From contig NZ_CP102384.1 in NCBI RefSeq assembly GCF_024628865.1, positions 1,685,001 to 1,749,000 of the forward strand: a stretch of 64,000 nucleotides of DNA, given 5' to 3'. The first letter of the stretch is position 1, and each line of letters begins with the position of its first letter. The translations under genes and the position numbers were made by a program. This DNA is from Sphingopyxis sp. DBS4 (lineage in GTDB: Bacteria > Pseudomonadota > Alphaproteobacteria > Sphingomonadales > Sphingomonadaceae). This document shows positions 1 to 7,878 of the stretch, one piece after another. The notes under the pieces are model-generated. The model was not told the DNA's origin. It searched no databases and was given only the letters and a program-made list of their open reading frames with translations.

Positions 1-20
1 ATTTAGCTCAGGAGTTCCCG

Positions 21-905
21 ATGACCGATCAAGCCGAATATGTGCCGCCGAAGATCTGGACCTGGGACAAGGAAAGCGGGGGTCGCTTTGCCAACATCAA
101 CCGCCCCGTCGCCGGTCCGACGCACGACAAGGAGCTGCCGATCGGCCAGCATCCGCTGCAACTCTATTCGCTCGGCACGCCCAATGGGGTGAAGGTCACG
201 GTGATGCTCGAGGAACTGCTCGCGGCCGGGCATGGCGGCGCCGAATATGATGCGTGGCTGATCAACATCGGCGAGGGCGACCAGTTTTCGAGCGGTTTCG
301 TCGGCGCCAATCCGAACAGCAAGATCCCCGCGCTTATCGACCGCAGCGGGCCGGCGCCGATCCGCGTCTTCGAATCGGGGGCGATCCTGATCCATCTTGC
401 CGAGAAATTCGGCGCCTTCCTCCCCACCGATCCCGCGCAGCGCGCCGAAACGCTATCGTGGCTGATGTGGCAGATGGGAAGCGCCCCCTTCCTGGGCGGC
501 GGCTTCGGCCATTTCTATGCCTATGCGCCGTTCAAGCAGGAATATCCGATCAACCGATACGCGATGGAAGTGAAGCGCCAGCTCGACGTGCTCGACCGGC
601 AGCTCGCGACAAGCGAATATATCGCGGGGTCCGACTATACGATCGCCGACATGGCGATCTGGCCTTGGTATGGTGCGCTCGCGAAAGGCCTCGTCTATGA
701 CGCGGGCGAGTTTCTGCAGGTGCAGGACTATCGTAATGTCCAGCGCTGGACCGACCAGCTCGCGGCGCGTCCCGCGGTGAAGCGCGGACGGATGGTCAAC
801 CGGGTGGTGGGCGACCCGGCGAGCCAGCTTCGCGAACGCCACGACGCCTCCGATTTCGACCTCCGCACCCAGGACAAGCTGGAGGCGCAGCAGTCCGCCG
901 AATGA
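21..905 (+). CDS. yghU: YghU-family glutathione S-transferase / disulfide reductase
   Basis: Cytosolic thioredoxin-fold glutathione transferase of 294 residues. The N-terminal extension that distinguishes YghU from ordinary GSTs is visible (KIWTWDKESGGRFANINRP), followed by the GST N-domain with LYSLGTPNGVKVTVMLEE, the SKIPAL cis-Pro segment and ESGAILIHLAEK that binds glutathione. The all-helical C-domain carries YTIADMAIWPW, the usual GST N-capping motif. Family knowledge: YghU proteins bind two glutathiones and reduce disulfide bonds of small thiols. It stands alone; the next gene begins about 155 bases downstream. Length and motifs are normal for the family. The ATG follows an AGGAG site at the very left edge of the window, so the promoter is outside it. 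Confidence 0.9.
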   Translation: MTDQAEYVPPKIWTWDKESGGRFANINRPVAGPTHDKELPIGQHPLQLYSLGTPNGVKVTVMLEELLAAGHGGAEYDAWLINIGEGDQFSSGFVGANPNSKIPALIDRSGPAPIRVFESGAILIHLAEKFGAFLPTDPAQRAETLSWLMWQMGSAPFLGGGFGHFYAYAPFKQEYPINRYAMEVKRQLDVLDRQLATSEYIAGSDYTIADMAIWPWYGALAKGLVYDAGEFLQVQDYRNVQRWTDQLAARPAVKRGRMVNRVVGDPASQLRERHDASDFDLRTQDKLEAQQSAE

Positions 906-1060
906 CGGATTTTCCACGCGCCGCCTGCCGGGGCCGTTAACGTTCCGGCAGGAGGCACGGAGTTGCGAGCCTCGCACGCCGCGCTCCTTCTGTAAAATCT
1001 GCAAAATCGACGCGCAGCCGCTTCGACCCCGCCTTCATCGCCCCGCGCCATGCTGGGCGG

Positions 1061-1507
1061 ATGATGGCTCCCGATCCCTTGCAGCGGTCCGCTCGTTCGC
1101 TTCCCGCCCGTCTGGCGCGAAGCGAGCGGGCGGCCGCGATGGTCGAGATGGCGCTCGTGCTGCCGCTCTTCCTCGCGCTCCTCATGGGCATATTGGTCTA
1201 TGGCCAATATTTCCTGCTCGCGCACAGCGTCCAGCAAGCGGCGAACGACGGCGCCCGCGCCGCGATCGTCGGGCTAGATGCCGCCGACCGCAGCGCGATC
1301 GCGACCCGCGCCGTCGACCGCAGCATGCAGGCGATCGCGGGCTTCACCCCCGCCACGCGCAATGTCGCGGTGAGCGAGACCAGCGACGCGGTAACCGTCG
1401 CCGTCACCTATAATGTCCCCGCTACCAGCCTCATCCGCTCCTCCTTCGTCCCTTCGCCGGGCAACGTCATCCGCGCCCGCGCGACCTTTGAGCTTCCGGT
1501 GGACTGA
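1061..1507 (+). CDS. TadE-like pilus/secretion-associated membrane protein
   Basis: A 148-residue TadE-family pseudopilin-like protein. The short basic N-terminus is followed by AAMVEMALVLPLFLALLMGI, the hydrophobic helix with the conserved glutamate five residues into it that TadE/TadF proteins use for processing and assembly. The rest is a small extracytoplasmic domain without cysteines. Family knowledge: TadE and TadG are minor components of the Flp/Tad tight-adherence system. The stop codon is one base before the start of the TadG-like gene, so the two are co-translated. No flp, cpaB, tadA or other Tad core gene is in the window, so the pair is an outlying copy here. The ATG at 1064 would also serve as start. 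Confidence 0.85.
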   Translation: MMAPDPLQRSARSLPARLARSERAAAMVEMALVLPLFLALLMGILVYGQYFLLAHSVQQAANDGARAAIVGLDAADRSAIATRAVDRSMQAIAGFTPATRNVAVSETSDAVTVAVTYNVPATSLIRSSFVPSPGNVIRARATFELPVD

Positions 1508-1508
1508 C

Positions 1509-3128
1509 ATGGCGTTCTTCCGCACCCTTCTGAAAGACCGACGCGCCGGCATCAGCATCGCCTCCGCTTTCGCGCTCACGATGCTGATCGGCGCGGCTGC
1601 GCTTGCGGTCGATTTCGGCTCCTTCACCCTCGATCGCCGCAAACTGCAAGGGATCGCCGACGCCGCCGCGCTCGCCGCAGCCGGGCGACCCGGCCAGGAA
1701 CGCGCGGCGGCCGAGCGAATCATCGCCGCCAACTGCAATTGCGCCATCGCTATCGCGTCGCTGACGACCGGCACGTATCAGCCCGATCCTGACGTTCCCG
1801 CCGAACAGCGCTTCACGGCAGGGGGCGGCGCGCCGAACGCGGTCCGCATCGTGCTGACCCGCGACCGGCCAATGTTCTTCGGCCGCTTCGTGACCGGCCG
1901 CGACGAAACAGTCATTGGCGCTTCGGCCACAGCGGCGCGGCGGGGCTATGCCGCCTTTTCGCTCGGCTCGCGCGTCGCGGCGCTCCACGGCGGAGTGCCG
2001 AACGCGTTGCTGTCGGCGCTGACCGGCAGCCAGGTCAATCTGTCGGTAATGGATTACAACGCCCTCGCAAGTGCTGACGTCGATCTGCTCGCTTTCTCCG
2101 ACGCGCTGCGGACCGAGCTCGGCGCCAATGTGCTGACCTTCGGCCAGACGCTCGACACGCAGGCGACGCTGCCGCAGATACTGTCGGCGCTCGCGGCGGC
2201 GAGCGACGGGCAGGCAGCCACGGCGCTTAGCGCGCTCGCGACCAAGGCGGTGCCGAAAACCCTCTTTCCTTCACGCGCGGTCGACCTCGGCCCACGGTCG
2301 TCGAGCATCCGCATCGACGAAGCGAATCCGGTCAAGGTCAACGCGCTCAGCCTGCTGCGCTCGATGCTGCTGCTCGCCAATGCGAACCGTCAGGTCGATC
2401 TGTCGGTCGCCAGCAATCTGCCCGGCGGATCGGGGGTCGATATTGCCTTGCTCATCGGCGAACCGCCCGCGGACTCGCCCCTGATCGCGATCACCGACAC
2501 GCAGCAGGTCATCGTACGCACCGCACAGGTGCGGCTGAAGATGGTGACCAAAGTCGCGCTTCCGCTCGCGAGCGTCGAGATTCCGGTCTACGCCGAATTG
2601 GGGTCGGCGTCGGCGCGGATCACCGACATCGATTGCTTCGCGGGGGACAGCGACGCGGTGACGCTCGGCATCACGACTTCGCCCGCGAAGCTCGCCATCG
2701 GGTCGGTCGCCGACAGCGATTTCCAGAATATGCAGCGCCCGCTCGATCCCACGCCGGTCAAGCTCGTCAAGCTGCCGCTCGCCAACGTCGAGGGGAAGGC
2801 CGAACTGGTCCTCTCCGACCTCAACGAAAAGCCCGCACGCTTCACGCGCGACGACATCGACGACGGCACGGTCAAGACCGTCGAAAGCAGCGGCCTTGTC
2901 GCGGGTGCGGCCAAGTCGCTCGCCGACCGGATCGACCTCAAGGTCAATGTCCTGGGTCTGGGGCTCGGCCTCAACGCGCTGTCGGGAGTTGTCGGCGAGG
3001 CGCTGGGCATCGCGGCGCCGGTGCTCGACGGGGTGCTGGAGGGGTTGACCGAAACGCTCGGCGTCCATGTCGGCGAGGCCGACGCGCGGGTGAATGCGCT
3101 ACGCTGTGGCCGCGCGAAGCTCGTCTGA
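1509..3128 (+). CDS. TadG-like protein (Flp pilus assembly TadG, DUF2134-type)
   Basis: A 539-residue protein beginning ATG at 1509, directly after the TadE stop; longer upstream starts would overlap the TadE gene. The N-terminus DRRAGISIASAFALTMLIGA is the TadG prepilin-like segment, followed by a transmembrane helix and VDFGSFTLDRRKLQGIADAA, the conserved start of the extracytoplasmic DUF2134 domain. The long remainder has no vWA MIDAS motif that I can see (no DxSxS), so it is the C-terminal DUF2134 type and not the von Willebrand type. Two cysteine pairs lie near residue 75 and near residue 378 onward. Role inferred from family: surface or pilus-associated protein acting with the TadE partner. 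Confidence 0.82.
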   Translation: MAFFRTLLKDRRAGISIASAFALTMLIGAAALAVDFGSFTLDRRKLQGIADAAALAAAGRPGQERAAAERIIAANCNCAIAIASLTTGTYQPDPDVPAEQRFTAGGGAPNAVRIVLTRDRPMFFGRFVTGRDETVIGASATAARRGYAAFSLGSRVAALHGGVPNALLSALTGSQVNLSVMDYNALASADVDLLAFSDALRTELGANVLTFGQTLDTQATLPQILSALAAASDGQAATALSALATKAVPKTLFPSRAVDLGPRSSSIRIDEANPVKVNALSLLRSMLLLANANRQVDLSVASNLPGGSGVDIALLIGEPPADSPLIAITDTQQVIVRTAQVRLKMVTKVALPLASVEIPVYAELGSASARITDIDCFAGDSDAVTLGITTSPAKLAIGSVADSDFQNMQRPLDPTPVKLVKLPLANVEGKAELVLSDLNEKPARFTRDDIDDGTVKTVESSGLVAGAAKSLADRIDLKVNVLGLGLGLNALSGVVGEALGIAAPVLDGVLEGLTETLGVHVGEADARVNALRCGRAKLV

Positions 3129-3219
3129 CCCCATATCGGCGTCGATCCGGATCGGTTTTGCGGCCATCGGGTCCGTTCTCTGCCCATAAGGAGACGAAGG
3201 GCTTCGAGGGGAGGCGAGC

Positions 3220-4101
3220 GTGGCAAGGACCGGAGAAACGCAGCGCGTATCGGCGGCGGATTTCATCCGCGGCTTCGGCAACTGGCGGTTACAGGCGGCG
3301 CGGCGGCCGGTGGTCGTCACCCATCACGGCAAGGATGCCCATGTGCTGATCTCGCTCGACGATTATCGCCGTCTCGGCGACGCGGATATGCCCTCGTCGT
3401 CGCTGCGGGACTCGCTCGCCGATCTGGTCGAATCGATCCGCGACGCGGTGCTCCTCATCGACCGCGAGCGCCGGATCGCCGCGGTCAATCCAGCGGCATC
3501 GGACATGCTCGAAACCGCAGCGGCAGAGCTGATTGGCCGCCCGCTCGCCGACGCCGTGCCCGCGCTCGCCAGCCATCTGCTGCTCGCGCATGTCAACCGG
3601 CTGCTCGACCATCGCGAGCGCTTCGCGGGCGACGTGCCAGGATTGCTGCGGCCGCGCCAATGGCTGCGCGTCGAACTAGTGCCGCTCCCGGTCGGTGGCG
3701 CGATCCTCCTGCGCGACATCAGCGCCGCTATGGACGAGCAGAGGGTAGGCGATACGCGGCGCGCCTTCGTCGATGCGGCCGAAGCGCATGGCGCCATCGG
3801 CCGCGCTTCGATTTCGGTCCGCGAGGCAATCGAGGATGCGAACGGGGCGCTGACCGCGATGGTCGGCGTCGATCCCATCGCGATCCGCCGCGTGCGCTTT
3901 TCGGCGATGATCGCGATGGGGGAGCGCGCGGCCTTTCTCGATGCCCTTGAAACCCTGTTCCGCACCGGCGCCCCAGCACGCCTGATCTCCGCATTGGTGA
4001 CGCGCGAAGGCACGGCGCTGCCGGTCACGCTGGCGATGGCCGAGCGGCGCGGTGCCTACGCCAGCGAAGGCGCGGTGGTGGTGGTGACCAAGGCAGGTTA
4101 A
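3220..4101 (+). CDS. Phd/YefM antitoxin-like domain fused to two PAS domains
   Basis: A 293-residue cytosolic protein with GTG start preceded by GAGGGGAGG. Residues about 1-55 look like a Phd/YefM antitoxin DNA-binding fold: VSAADFIRGFGNWRLQAAR followed by RPVVVTHHGKDAHVLISLDD, the pattern in which a Phd monomer ends its strand pair. Residues about 60-175 form a PAS domain (SIRDAVLLIDRERRIAAVNP, then a GRPLADAVP turn). A second PAS-like segment covers about 190-290. No kinase, GGDEF, EAL or toxin gene is attached. Inferred role: a ligand- or redox-responsive DNA-binding regulator built on an antitoxin fold. The gene is followed by a strong palindrome separating it from the convergent hydrolase gene. 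Domain assignment of the N-terminus is by eye. Confidence 0.7.
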   Translation: MARTGETQRVSAADFIRGFGNWRLQAARRPVVVTHHGKDAHVLISLDDYRRLGDADMPSSSLRDSLADLVESIRDAVLLIDRERRIAAVNPAASDMLETAAAELIGRPLADAVPALASHLLLAHVNRLLDHRERFAGDVPGLLRPRQWLRVELVPLPVGGAILLRDISAAMDEQRVGDTRRAFVDAAEAHGAIGRASISVREAIEDANGALTAMVGVDPIAIRRVRFSAMIAMGERAAFLDALETLFRTGAPARLISALVTREGTALPVTLAMAERRGAYASEGAVVVVTKAG

Positions 4102-4113
4102 CTTCAATTGGAA

Positions 4114-4192
4114 TCGTCATTGCGAGCGCAGCGAAGCAATCCAGAGTAGGCGGGAACCGCTCTGGATTGCTTCGCTGCGCTCGCAATGACGA
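4114..4192. repeat. Long perfect palindrome (REP-like), convergent intergenic
   Basis: Arms of about 32 bases (4115-4146 and 4160-4191) are perfect reverse complements, around a 13-base loop. The motif CATTGCGAGCGCAGCGAAGC and its complement are a widespread dispersed repeat in alphaproteobacteria. It sits between the converging ends of the PAS gene and the hydrolase gene and could stop transcription from both sides, although it has no T tract. Confidence 0.85.
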
Positions 4193-4200
4193 GGGATTCC

Positions 4201-5277
4201 TTAAAACCAGTTCCCGCGCGTGATCGCCTTGCTTCCGGCCGGAAGCGAATAGCTGTCGCCGTCCTCGCCGATGATCAGCGGCCCGTCGAACTTGCTCTTC
4301 GCGCCATCGAGAAACGCTGCATCGAGATAGCGCCCCGGATAGGGCGGCACGATGTGGGTGAGCACCAGCATCTTCACATGTGCGGCCTCGGCGCTTTCGG
4401 CGGCCTGTGCCGGGCTGACGTGATAATCGAGGATATCGTGCATGATCTGGGCGGTTTGCGGTCGCCCCGTCGCCTTCAGCCGCGCCGCGAGCATCGTCAC
4501 CATTTCAGGCTGCAGCGCTTCGTGGATCAGCAGGTCGGCACCCTTGGCGACGCGTTCGACCATCGGCGACTTGGCGGTATCGCCGCTGATCACGACGCTG
4601 CGCCCCTTGTAATCGAAGCGATAACCGACCGCGGGCTGGACCGGGCGGTGGTCGACCGGAAAGGCTGTGACCGTCAGCCCGTCGGCTTCATAGACCACCA
4701 CCGGTCCCGCCGGCACCGCGAATGGCATCGCCGTTGCGCCTGCAGCCTCGGGCGGCGTGATCACCGGGCCGTGATGCGCGGTGCGATAGCCATTGTCGGC
4801 GGCATAGGCGGCATCGAAGCCGCCGACCACCGCCTCGACCCCGGTCGGGCCATAGACGGGGAGGGGACTCGTGTTGCCGCTGCCCGTCCAGCGCAGCAGC
4901 ATCATCGGGCCGAGGCCGTCGATATGGTCCGAATGATAATGGGTCAGGAACAGCGCGCGGCTACTGCCATTGGGCAGGCCCATCAGCGCGATGTTGCGCG
5001 CGCCGCCTTCGCCGGCATCGACGACGACCATCGCCTTGCCCGCGATCACCACGGTGCAGGCGCCCGCGCGGTCGCGGTTGGGCAGTGGCGATCCGGTGCC
5101 GCACAGCCCGACATGCAAGCCGTCGGGCAGCTTCGCCAGATTGTCACGCCCCGCCTGGCTGTCGAGCCCGCGCTGATAGAGCCAAAGGCCGATCGGCCGC
5201 TGGAACAGCAGCGCCGCGCCCGCCGCGACGGCCAGCAGCAGCAAGAGCGCCGTCAGCGCCCGCAAGCTCTTTTTCAT
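4201..5277 (-). CDS. Exported metallo-beta-lactamase-fold hydrolase
   Basis: About 358 residues. The reading frame is open further upstream, but KKSLRALTALLLLLAVAAGA is a clear N-terminal signal/anchor, so the start is one of two adjacent ATGs at 5280 or 5277; the GGGAGGGG just upstream favours 5277 on spacing. The mature part has the metallo-beta-lactamase signature THYHSDHIDG, an upstream LCGTGSP strand, HRPVQPAVGYRF and SGDTAKS segments, and a C-terminal LTHIVPP histidine, the ribonuclease Z/arylsulfatase (AtsA-like) subgroup layout. Substrate cannot be read from sequence. It probably works in the periplasm. The gene is transcribed toward the palindrome and diverges from the acyl-CoA dehydrogenase gene. 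Confidence 0.82.
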   Translation of the reverse strand: MKKSLRALTALLLLLAVAAGAALLFQRPIGLWLYQRGLDSQAGRDNLAKLPDGLHVGLCGTGSPLPNRDRAGACTVVIAGKAMVVVDAGEGGARNIALMGLPNGSSRALFLTHYHSDHIDGLGPMMLLRWTGSGNTSPLPVYGPTGVEAVVGGFDAAYAADNGYRTAHHGPVITPPEAAGATAMPFAVPAGPVVVYEADGLTVTAFPVDHRPVQPAVGYRFDYKGRSVVISGDTAKSPMVERVAKGADLLIHEALQPEMVTMLAARLKATGRPQTAQIMHDILDYHVSPAQAAESAEAAHVKMLVLTHIVPPYPGRYLDAAFLDGAKSKFDGPLIIGEDGDSYSLPAGSKAITRGNWF

Positions 5278-5425
5278 CATCCCCTCCCGCGCGATAGTCT
5301 TGTCTCTCTGGACAAGACGCAAAGCCCGGCGCAGTCTTTCATAAAGCGTTGCGGCCTGCAACTTACCTTTACGTAAACGTGAGCGCTCCCTATAAGGGCG
5401 CCATGACCCAATGGGAGAATCGATA

Positions 5426-6619
5426 ATGGACATGGAGTTCAGCCCCGAAGACCTCGCCTTCCAGAAGGAAGTGCGCGAGTTCATCGCCGAAAATTACCCC
5501 GCCGACCTGCGCGGCAAACAGGATGAGGGCGACGAGCTCAGCAAGGAGGACTTCCTCGCCTGGCACAAGATTCTCTACAAGAAGGGCTGGGTCGCGCCCG
5601 CCTGGCCGGTCGAATATGGCGGCACCGGCTGGACGCCGACGCAGCGCTTCATCTGGTCGGAGGAGACCGCGCGCGCCGACTGCGTCCGCCTGATGCCCTT
5701 CGGCCTCGCGATGGTCGGCCCGGTCATCTACACCTTCGGCACCCCCGAACAGAAAGCGCGCTTCCTGCCGCGTATCCTGTCGGGCGAGGATTGGTGGTGC
5801 CAGGGCTATTCGGAACCCGGTTCGGGCTCTGACCTCGCATCGTTGCGCACCGTCGCGGTGCGGGACGGCGACGAATATGTCGTCAACGGGCAAAAGACCT
5901 GGACGACGATGGCGCAATATGCCGACTGGGGCTTCTTCCTCGTCCGCACCGACAAGGATGCCAAGCAGCAGGAAGGCATTAGCTTCCTCCTCATCGACAT
6001 GAAATCGCCCGGCATCACCGTGCGCCCGATCATCACGCTCGGCGGCGAGCATGAAGTGAACGAGGTCTTCCTCGAGGATGTCCGCGTTCCCGTCGACCAG
6101 CGCGTCTATGAAGAGAATAAGGGCTGGACCTGCGCCAAATTCCTCCTCGCGCACGAACGCACCGGCATCGCCGGCGTGGCGGCATCGAAGCGCGGGGTCG
6201 AAAAGGTGAAGGCGATCGCGCGCACCGAACTCGACGGTGATCAGCCGCTGCTTGCGAACCCCTTCTTCAAGCGCAAGATGGCCGAACTCGAAATCGACCT
6301 GACCGCGCTCGAATTCACCGAGTTGCGCAGCCTCGCCGGCGCCAATGCCGGCAAGGGACCGGGGCCAGAATCGAGCCTGCTCAAGATCAAGGGCTCCGAA
6401 ATCCAGCAGCGCCTGACCGAACTGACGCTCGAAGCGGTCGGCCATTATGGCGCGCCCTATTTCCGCGGTTTCGGGGAGGGCGACAACGAGCATCCGATCG
6501 GGCCCGACTATGCCCATCGCGCCGCGCCGACCTATTTCAACGTCCGCAAGACGACGATCTATGGCGGGTCGAACGAGATTCAGCGCAACATCATCGCGAA
6601 GATGGTGCTCGGCCTTTGA
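5426..6619 (+). CDS. Acyl-CoA dehydrogenase family protein (pair member 1)
   Basis: A 397-residue flavoprotein. The start at 5426 (MDMEFSPEDLAFQKEVREF) is preceded by GGGAG at good spacing; an in-frame ATG 15 bases upstream overlaps that site and is less likely. Motifs seen: CQGYSEPGSGSDLASL (flavin-binding segment of acyl-CoA dehydrogenases), NGQKTWTT, and near the end YGGSNEIQRNIIAK. Family knowledge: oxidises an acyl-CoA thioester at the alpha-beta bond with FAD, passing electrons to ETF. The second dehydrogenase follows in the same direction, and such adjacent pairs often act as an alpha2-beta2 heteromer on unusual substrates such as steroid side chains. The exact substrate is not known from sequence. 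Confidence 0.92.
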   Translation: MDMEFSPEDLAFQKEVREFIAENYPADLRGKQDEGDELSKEDFLAWHKILYKKGWVAPAWPVEYGGTGWTPTQRFIWSEETARADCVRLMPFGLAMVGPVIYTFGTPEQKARFLPRILSGEDWWCQGYSEPGSGSDLASLRTVAVRDGDEYVVNGQKTWTTMAQYADWGFFLVRTDKDAKQQEGISFLLIDMKSPGITVRPIITLGGEHEVNEVFLEDVRVPVDQRVYEENKGWTCAKFLLAHERTGIAGVAASKRGVEKVKAIARTELDGDQPLLANPFFKRKMAELEIDLTALEFTELRSLAGANAGKGPGPESSLLKIKGSEIQQRLTELTLEAVGHYGAPYFRGFGEGDNEHPIGPDYAHRAAPTYFNVRKTTIYGGSNEIQRNIIAKMVLGL

Positions 6620-6631
6620 TCGAATAATCGA

Positions 6632-6709
6632 CGTCATTCCGGCGCAGGCCGGAATCTCGACCTCTCGCCATGATGCGGCGGCGAGATCCCGGCCTTCGCC
6701 GGGATGACG
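6632..6709. repeat. REP-like palindromic repeat (GTCATTCC...GGGATGAC family)
   Basis: Imperfect inverted repeat: left arm starts CGTCATTCCGGC, right arm ends GCCGGGATGACG, each arm holding its own small GCC-rich hairpin. The same family recurs at 26693-26770 and 61420-61496. It lies between two co-directional acyl-CoA dehydrogenase genes and may affect mRNA stability. Confidence 0.85.
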
Positions 6710-6729
6710 GTGGAATAGAGGATAAGATA

Positions 6730-7869
6730 GTGGATTTCACCTACACCGAAACGCAGGACATGATCCGCGACACGCTGTCGCGCTTCCTGGCCGACACCTA
6801 TGATTTCGAAACGCGCCAGAAGTTCATCAATGGCGATCTGGGCCGCGATCCCGCGATCTGGACCGCGCTCGCGCAGGAACTGGGGATGCTCGGCGCGGCG
6901 TTCAGCGAAGAGCAGGGCGGCCTTGGCGGCGGCGCGCTCGAAAATGCGATCATCATGGAGGAACTGGGCAAGGTCATCGCGATCGAGCCCTATCTGCCGA
7001 CCGTCGTCATCGCGGGCGGCGCGCTCAAGGCCGTCGGCGGCGCGCAGGCCGATGCGATGATCCCCGAAATCATCGCGGGCAACGCGATTGTCGCTTTCGC
7101 CTATGCCGAGCCGCAGGGCCGCTACGACCTCGCGAACCTCCGCACCACCGCAAAGAAGGACGGCGCGGGCTATGTGCTGAACGGCCACAAGGGCGTCGTC
7201 TATGCCGCGCCGTGGGCGACGCATCTGCTCGTCACCGCGCGCACCGGCGGCGGCCAGCGCGACACGGACGGCGTGTCGCTGTTCCTGATCGACGCCAATC
7301 TTCCGGGCATCGTCCGCCGCGACTATCCGACCGTCGACGGCAACCGCGCGTCCGAAATCTATTTCGAGAATGTCGCAGTCCCCGGCGACGCACTGCTCGG
7401 CGGCGAGGGAACCAGCCTGCCGCTGATCGAGCAGATCGTCGACGAAGCGACCATCGCGGTCTGCGCCGAGGCGACCGGCGTGATGCAGAAGCTCCACGAA
7501 GGCACGCTCGAATATACGCAGCAGCGCAAGCAGTTCGGCGTACCGATCGCGAAGTTCCAGGTGCTCCAGCACCGCATGGTCGACATGTTCATGGAGGTCG
7601 AACAGGCGCGCTCGATGACGATCATGGGCACGCTGAAGCTCGACCTGCCCGCGAACGAGCGCATGGCGGCGGTGTCGGCGGCCAAGAGCAAGGTCGCACG
7701 CGGCGCCAAGTTCGTCGGCCAGAATGCGATCCAGACCCATGGTGGTATCGGCATCACGCAGGAATTGGCGATCGGCCATTATTTCAAGCGCGCGACGATG
7801 ATCGAGGGTCAGTTCGGCAGCGCCGACTATCACCTGGATCGCTACGAGCGCATCGCTCTGGCTGACTGA
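6730..7869 (+). CDS. Acyl-CoA dehydrogenase family protein (pair member 2)
   Basis: A 379-residue protein starting with GTG at 6730 (VDFTYTETQDMIRDTLSRF); a GAGG site lies about nine bases upstream, whereas the ATG 60 bases earlier falls inside the palindromic repeat. The N-terminal helical domain, NGHKGVVYAAPWATH flavin region and IQTHGGIGITQELAIGHYFK C-terminus are recognisable. The usual catalytic glutamate region and the flavin motif EPxSGSD are weaker than in the upstream partner (here EPQGRYDL), which fits the non-catalytic or divergent subunit of a heteromeric acyl-CoA dehydrogenase. Function as partner of the upstream gene is inferred from adjacency. Confidence 0.88.
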   Translation: MDFTYTETQDMIRDTLSRFLADTYDFETRQKFINGDLGRDPAIWTALAQELGMLGAAFSEEQGGLGGGALENAIIMEELGKVIAIEPYLPTVVIAGGALKAVGGAQADAMIPEIIAGNAIVAFAYAEPQGRYDLANLRTTAKKDGAGYVLNGHKGVVYAAPWATHLLVTARTGGGQRDTDGVSLFLIDANLPGIVRRDYPTVDGNRASEIYFENVAVPGDALLGGEGTSLPLIEQIVDEATIAVCAEATGVMQKLHEGTLEYTQQRKQFGVPIAKFQVLQHRMVDMFMEVEQARSMTIMGTLKLDLPANERMAAVSAAKSKVARGAKFVGQNAIQTHGGIGITQELAIGHYFKRATMIEGQFGSADYHLDRYERIALAD

Positions 7870-7878
7870 CGACGCGGC

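Noticed and set aside
4186..5376. 396-codon plus-strand frame opposite the MBL-fold hydrolase
   Set aside because: The minus-strand protein has a signal sequence and the THYHSDHID metal motif; the other frame is an antisense artefact.
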